Below, piece by piece: positions 61,484 to 64,000 of a DNA stretch of 64,000 bases. The translations under genes and the position numbers were made by a program. Source of the DNA: Subtercola endophyticus (GTDB taxonomy: Bacteria; Actinomycetota; Actinomycetes; Actinomycetales; Microbacteriaceae); assembly GCF_021044565.1 (NCBI RefSeq), contig NZ_CP087997.1, positions 2,666,001 through 2,730,000 of the forward strand, given 5' to 3'. Position 1 is the stretch's first letter. Each line of letters starts with the position of its first letter. The notes under the pieces are model-generated. The model was not told the origin of the DNA and ran no database searches. It saw only the letters and a program-made list of their open reading frames with translations.

Positions 61484-62919
61484 GCGATGGCGGGCTTGCG
61501 CTTTTTCGCGCGCTTCGCTTCGGTTTTTTCCTTTTTCGACTGCTCGTTGTCAACACCGTACCCGTACCCATATCCGTATCCATACCGGCCATAGCCGTAG
61601 GAGTCGGGTCCCTTCGTCGGCAACATCGTCAGAACGATGCCAGCGATACTCGAACCCACATTCTGGAGTGCAGCGATCGAACCCTTCAGCTGACCACGGT
61701 GAACACGCCCCGAGCCGACCATGACGAGCGCTCCGCCAGTGTGCTTAGCGAGAATAGCTGCGTCAGTGACAGGCAAGAGAGGCGGGGCGTCGAAGAGAAC
61801 TAGGTCGTAATCTTTCTCGAGCTGAGCGATCAATTCGATCATCGCCGACGAACCCAGAAGCTCGCTAGGGTTCGGTGGAATTCGCCCGGCCGGCAGAACG
61901 TCGAGGGAATGTGTTCCCCATCGCTGAACGACCTCAGCCAATTCGACTCTGCCCACCAAGACGTCGGTCAGACCGGCGCCACCCTCAAGACCCATATATT
62001 CAGCGAGCTTCGGTTTTCGAAGATCGGCGTCGATGATGATGACACGTGTACCGGCCGCGGCAGTAACGATGGCCAGGTTCGCCGACGACGTACTCTTTCC
62101 CTCACCCGGCACTGATGACGTGATCACATAACTGCGAGGCCTGTTCGTGGCAACTATGAACTGAAGATTCGTTCTAAGCGTTCGAAACGACTCGGCGCGT
62201 GGGCTACGCGGGTCGTCCTGCACAACCAACGGTCGCTCCGTGGTTTTGGAGTCGTACGCGATGCCTCCAAGGATAGGGGCGTTGGAAACCAGTTCGACGT
62301 CATGCTCGTTGCGTACCCGCGTGTCAAGCGCATATCGAAGGATCGCCACCACAACGCCGAGCACAAGCCCGATGATTGCACCGATCAGGATGTTGATACG
62401 GGTGTTCGGCGAGTAGGGACTGGTTGGAACGAGAGCCTGTTGAAGCACTGTGATCTTGACAGGTGATACACCCGTTGAATCAACGGGCACAATCTTCGCG
62501 ACGGTGGCCTCGAAGCTGGCTGCGATCGCATTTGCCACCTCTGCCGCGAGCTCCGGCGACGGGTCGGATACGCCGATTTCGACAACGACTGTTCCGACTG
62601 TCGTAGTGGCGGAGACATGATCGGCCAGGCTTTGGGCGTTTGTTTTCAGTCCGAGCTGATCGATTACCGGCTGGAGCACCGCCGGGGTGGCGATGATGTC
62701 AGCGTATGACTTGACCTGTCCTTGGGTGAAGTTGCTTCCCTGAGTGAGTTCGGTCACCGTTCCGGCCGACTGCACCGAAACGAAGACTTTGCTCGAAGCG
62801 GAGTACTGCGGCACCGCGAGTATCGAGAACAGGGATCCCACGGCGATCCCGACGAGAACGAGGGCCAGAATAATGACCCAGCCCTTGCGGAGAATCCTCA
62901 GGTAATCGCGAAGCTCCAA
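61480..62919 (-). CDS. wzc: Wzz-Wzc type chain-length regulator fused to tyrosine kinase
   Basis: Membrane copolymerase plus BY-kinase in one chain of 479 residues. Helices at about 14-36 and 176-195 flank the outer Wzz domain. The kinase has Walker A SSVPGEGKST (268-277), Walker A' IIIDAD (294-299), Walker B LVLFDAPP (373-380) and a Tyr-rich tail 441-454 with seven Tyr in a YGYG pattern, the presumed autophosphorylation cluster. It controls polymer length and export with the phosphatase next to it. A TTG start follows GGAAGG. A 19-bp palindrome lies 92 bp upstream. Confidence 0.95.
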   Translation of the reverse strand: MELRDYLRILRKGWVIILALVLVGIAVGSLFSILAVPQYSASSKVFVSVQSAGTVTELTQGSNFTQGQVKSYADIIATPAVLQPVIDQLGLKTNAQSLADHVSATTTVGTVVVEIGVSDPSPELAAEVANAIAASFEATVAKIVPVDSTGVSPVKITVLQQALVPTSPYSPNTRINILIGAIIGLVLGVVVAILRYALDTRVRNEHDVELVSNAPILGGIAYDSKTTERPLVVQDDPRSPRAESFRTLRTNLQFIVATNRPRSYVITSSVPGEGKSTSSANLAIVTAAAGTRVIIIDADLRKPKLAEYMGLEGGAGLTDVLVGRVELAEVVQRWGTHSLDVLPAGRIPPNPSELLGSSAMIELIAQLEKDYDLVLFDAPPLLPVTDAAILAKHTGGALVMVGSGRVHRGQLKGSIAALQNVGSSIAGIVLTMLPTKGPDSYGYGRYGYGYGYGYGVDNEQSKKEKTEAKRAKKRKPAIA

Positions 62920-63010
62920 GTGTTCTGCCTTCCATCGTGTGCGTCAAAGCAGTGATGCTCGCTTTGCTGCACCTCAACTCAAACGTAAATTCGTTTCCAA
63001 CGCGTTACAG

Positions 63011-63029
63011 GATCGCGATTATCGCGATC
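63011..63029. promoter_or_regulatory. 19-bp perfect palindrome GATCGCGAT-T-ATCGCGATC
   Basis: Nine-base arms pair perfectly around a central T in the 120-bp gap between the phosphatase stop and the wzc start. AAACG/CGTTT arms at 62981-62996 lie closer to wzc. Symmetry and position favour an operator for a dimeric repressor of the wzc-wbaP unit; it could also be a terminator stem for the phosphatase gene. Confidence 0.5.
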
Positions 63030-63039
63030 AATTGCCCCT

Positions 63040-63660
63040 CTAATGTAAAATTCTTACCCCGATCGACGATTTCTCGGTTGCATGTCTCAGAAGTTTTGCG
63101 GTGGTGCAAGCAGCCGGTGAGAGTTGACTCAGGGATTCTGAATAGATTTCTGCGCCTCGACGATAAGGGTCAACGACATCGTCATCGCTCGGAGCGTCAA
63201 TCTGTCCGGTCACACCGCGCCTGATCGTTACGAGTTTGATTACTGCGATCAACTTCTCGCGAGTCGTCGTGAGTGGATTGGTCGTAGCAAGTACCTCGTC
63301 ATCGGAGATGTCCGCGGCAAGCCTTGCGAATTCTCGAAGGGTGAAGGTCACGCTGACCTTGCGCGGCACGAGCTGAACGATCTCCTTGCGATGAGCGCGC
63401 GAGAGCGCCAGCAGCAGATCGGCCGATTCGACATAGGACTCCGTGAGATACCTTGCGCGGTGCGCCGAGGGGTCGAGACCGAGGCCACGAGCGATTTCGG
63501 CAGCTTCTGGAGTCATCGCGTCGCCTTCCCCCGCGAATGTTCCCGCGCTCGACACGGAAAAGACGTCAGGCCGCGCGAGTTCTGCACGCAAGATCAACTC
63601 TGTGAGAGGAGATCGGATGATATTTCCGGAACAGACTGTCAGAATCGAAAAATCCGGCAC
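63040..63660 (-). CDS. wzb: Low-molecular-weight protein tyrosine phosphatase
   Basis: The N-terminal ILTVCSGNIIRSPLTELIL holds the C-x5-R active loop (Cys10, Arg16 counted from the GTG at 63660). The second Cys common in this loop is Ile. The general-acid Asp is in DDDVVDPYRRGAEIY. Such enzymes dephosphorylate Wzc-type kinases and tune polymer export. GGGGG lies just upstream of the GTG; the frame extends to 63699. It lies next to wzc, with a second phosphatase gene upstream. Confidence 0.9.
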   Translation of the reverse strand: MPDFSILTVCSGNIIRSPLTELILRAELARPDVFSVSSAGTFAGEGDAMTPEAAEIARGLGLDPSAHRARYLTESYVESADLLLALSRAHRKEIVQLVPRKVSVTFTLREFARLAADISDDEVLATTNPLTTTREKLIAVIKLVTIRRGVTGQIDAPSDDDVVDPYRRGAEIYSESLSQLSPAACTTAKLLRHATEKSSIGVRILH

Positions 63661-63712
63661 ATTACCCCCATTTCGGGCACAAGATCGACGTTTCTGCAAG
63701 CATAGGCCACAG

Positions 63713-63740
63713 ACCGAGACGCCTCGAACGGCGTCTCGGT
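63713..63740 (-). terminator. 11-bp perfect hairpin after the second phosphatase gene
   Basis: ACCGAGACGCC and GGCGTCTCGGT pair fully around TCGAAC, three bases beyond the TAG at 63743. A strong stem without T-run between two phosphatase genes; it probably ends or attenuates the upstream transcript. Confidence 0.7.
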
Positions 63741-63742
63741 GA

Positions 63743-64000
63743 CTAAATTGCGAACATCCTACGGCTGATCGTCGAAACGGCGATTTCGATCATATCTGCC
63801 ACCTGCCGGTGCACGGCGTCGCCTCGACGGTACGGATCTGGAATGTCGTCATCACTCGCATTTGCGGCGAGGGAGGAGCGAACCGCAGAAGCTCGCCCGA
63901 CCGTCACGACGCCTCTGCGAGCGACACTCTCACCTGCGCTGACGACTTCGGGTACCTCCTCGAGGATTCGGGCGAACTCTCGAACGGTGAAGGTTCGATG
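63743..64000 (-). CDS. Second low-molecular-weight tyrosine phosphatase, N-terminus beyond the window
   Basis: The last 85 residues are visible. RTFTVREFARILEEVPEVVSAG matches the FTLREFARL segment of the neighbour at 63040. DDDIPDPYRRGDAVHRQVADMIE supplies the general-acid Asp in DPYRRG. The active-site Cys would lie to the right of the window. The gene is a tandem duplicate of the first phosphatase, but the internal loop differs. Confidence 0.82.
   Translation of the reverse strand, partial: HRTFTVREFARILEEVPEVVSAGESVARRGVVTVGRASAVRSSLAANASDDDIPDPYRRGDAVHRQVADMIEIAVSTISRRMFAI

Overview
The window is high-GC DNA with actinobacterial gene style: GTG and TTG starts, GGGGA/GAGG ribosome sites, twin-arginine leaders, an RmlC-RmlD fusion and a malate:quinone oxidoreductase. 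A member of the Microbacteriaceae or a close relative is the most likely source. This is inferred from gene content; there is no rRNA or tRNA gene to confirm it. The larger part (about 15-64 kb) is an exopolysaccharide locus. Both window edges cut genes: an HprK-like kinase on the left and a tyrosine phosphatase on the right.

Layout. 0-3 kb: HprK-like kinase, a repeat-rich membrane-anchored secreted protein, short minisatellites and a Tat-leader secreted protein. 3-7 kb: response regulator, degenerate GGDEF membrane protein and histidine kinase. 7-11 kb: GH18 chitinase-like protein translationally coupled to a processive GT2 synthase. 11-15 kb: two more Tat-leader secreted proteins, a MauE-thioredoxin fusion, an AraC regulator and a broken gene. 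15-22 kb: lipoprotein, BNR_4 polysaccharide lyase-like protein, a 53-aa ORF, acetyltransferase, CoA-transferase pair, IS256 relic and an Ig-like repeat protein. 22-26 kb: an OafA acyltransferase split by an intact IS256-family element. 26-34.8 kb: rhamnose genes (rmlA, rmlB, rmlCD), anchored Asp-box protein, mqo, UDP-glucose dehydrogenase, and a nucleotidyltransferase / PqqD-like / 33-aa membrane peptide cassette. 34.8-49.6 kb: FAD oxidoreductase, DUF218 protein, pyruvyltransferase, two OafA acyltransferases, Wzx flippase, small acyltransferase, Wzy polymerase, glycosyltransferase, Gfo/Idh oxidoreductase and an unknown protein. 49.6-55 kb: IS481 relic and a 1695-aa heparinase-like lyase. 55-64 kb: three glycosyltransferases, two near-identical WbaP-type initiating enzymes, a Wzz-Wzc tyrosine kinase and two phosphatases.

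Together these genes describe a Wzx/Wzy-type exopolysaccharide. It is started on undecaprenyl phosphate by WbaP-type enzymes and probably contains rhamnose and glucuronate, with pyruvate ketals and O-acetyl groups. Wzz-Wzc/Wzb would control chain length. At least two secreted lyase-like enzymes may trim it or degrade foreign polymers. The clearest evolutionary event is the IS256-family insertion at 24203-25620: an 8-bp target duplication flanks it and removing it restores an acyltransferase reading frame. The best candidate for an under-described system is the nucleotidyltransferase + PqqD-like + 33-aa peptide cassette (33437-34817), with a possible HprK-like kinase partner at the left edge.
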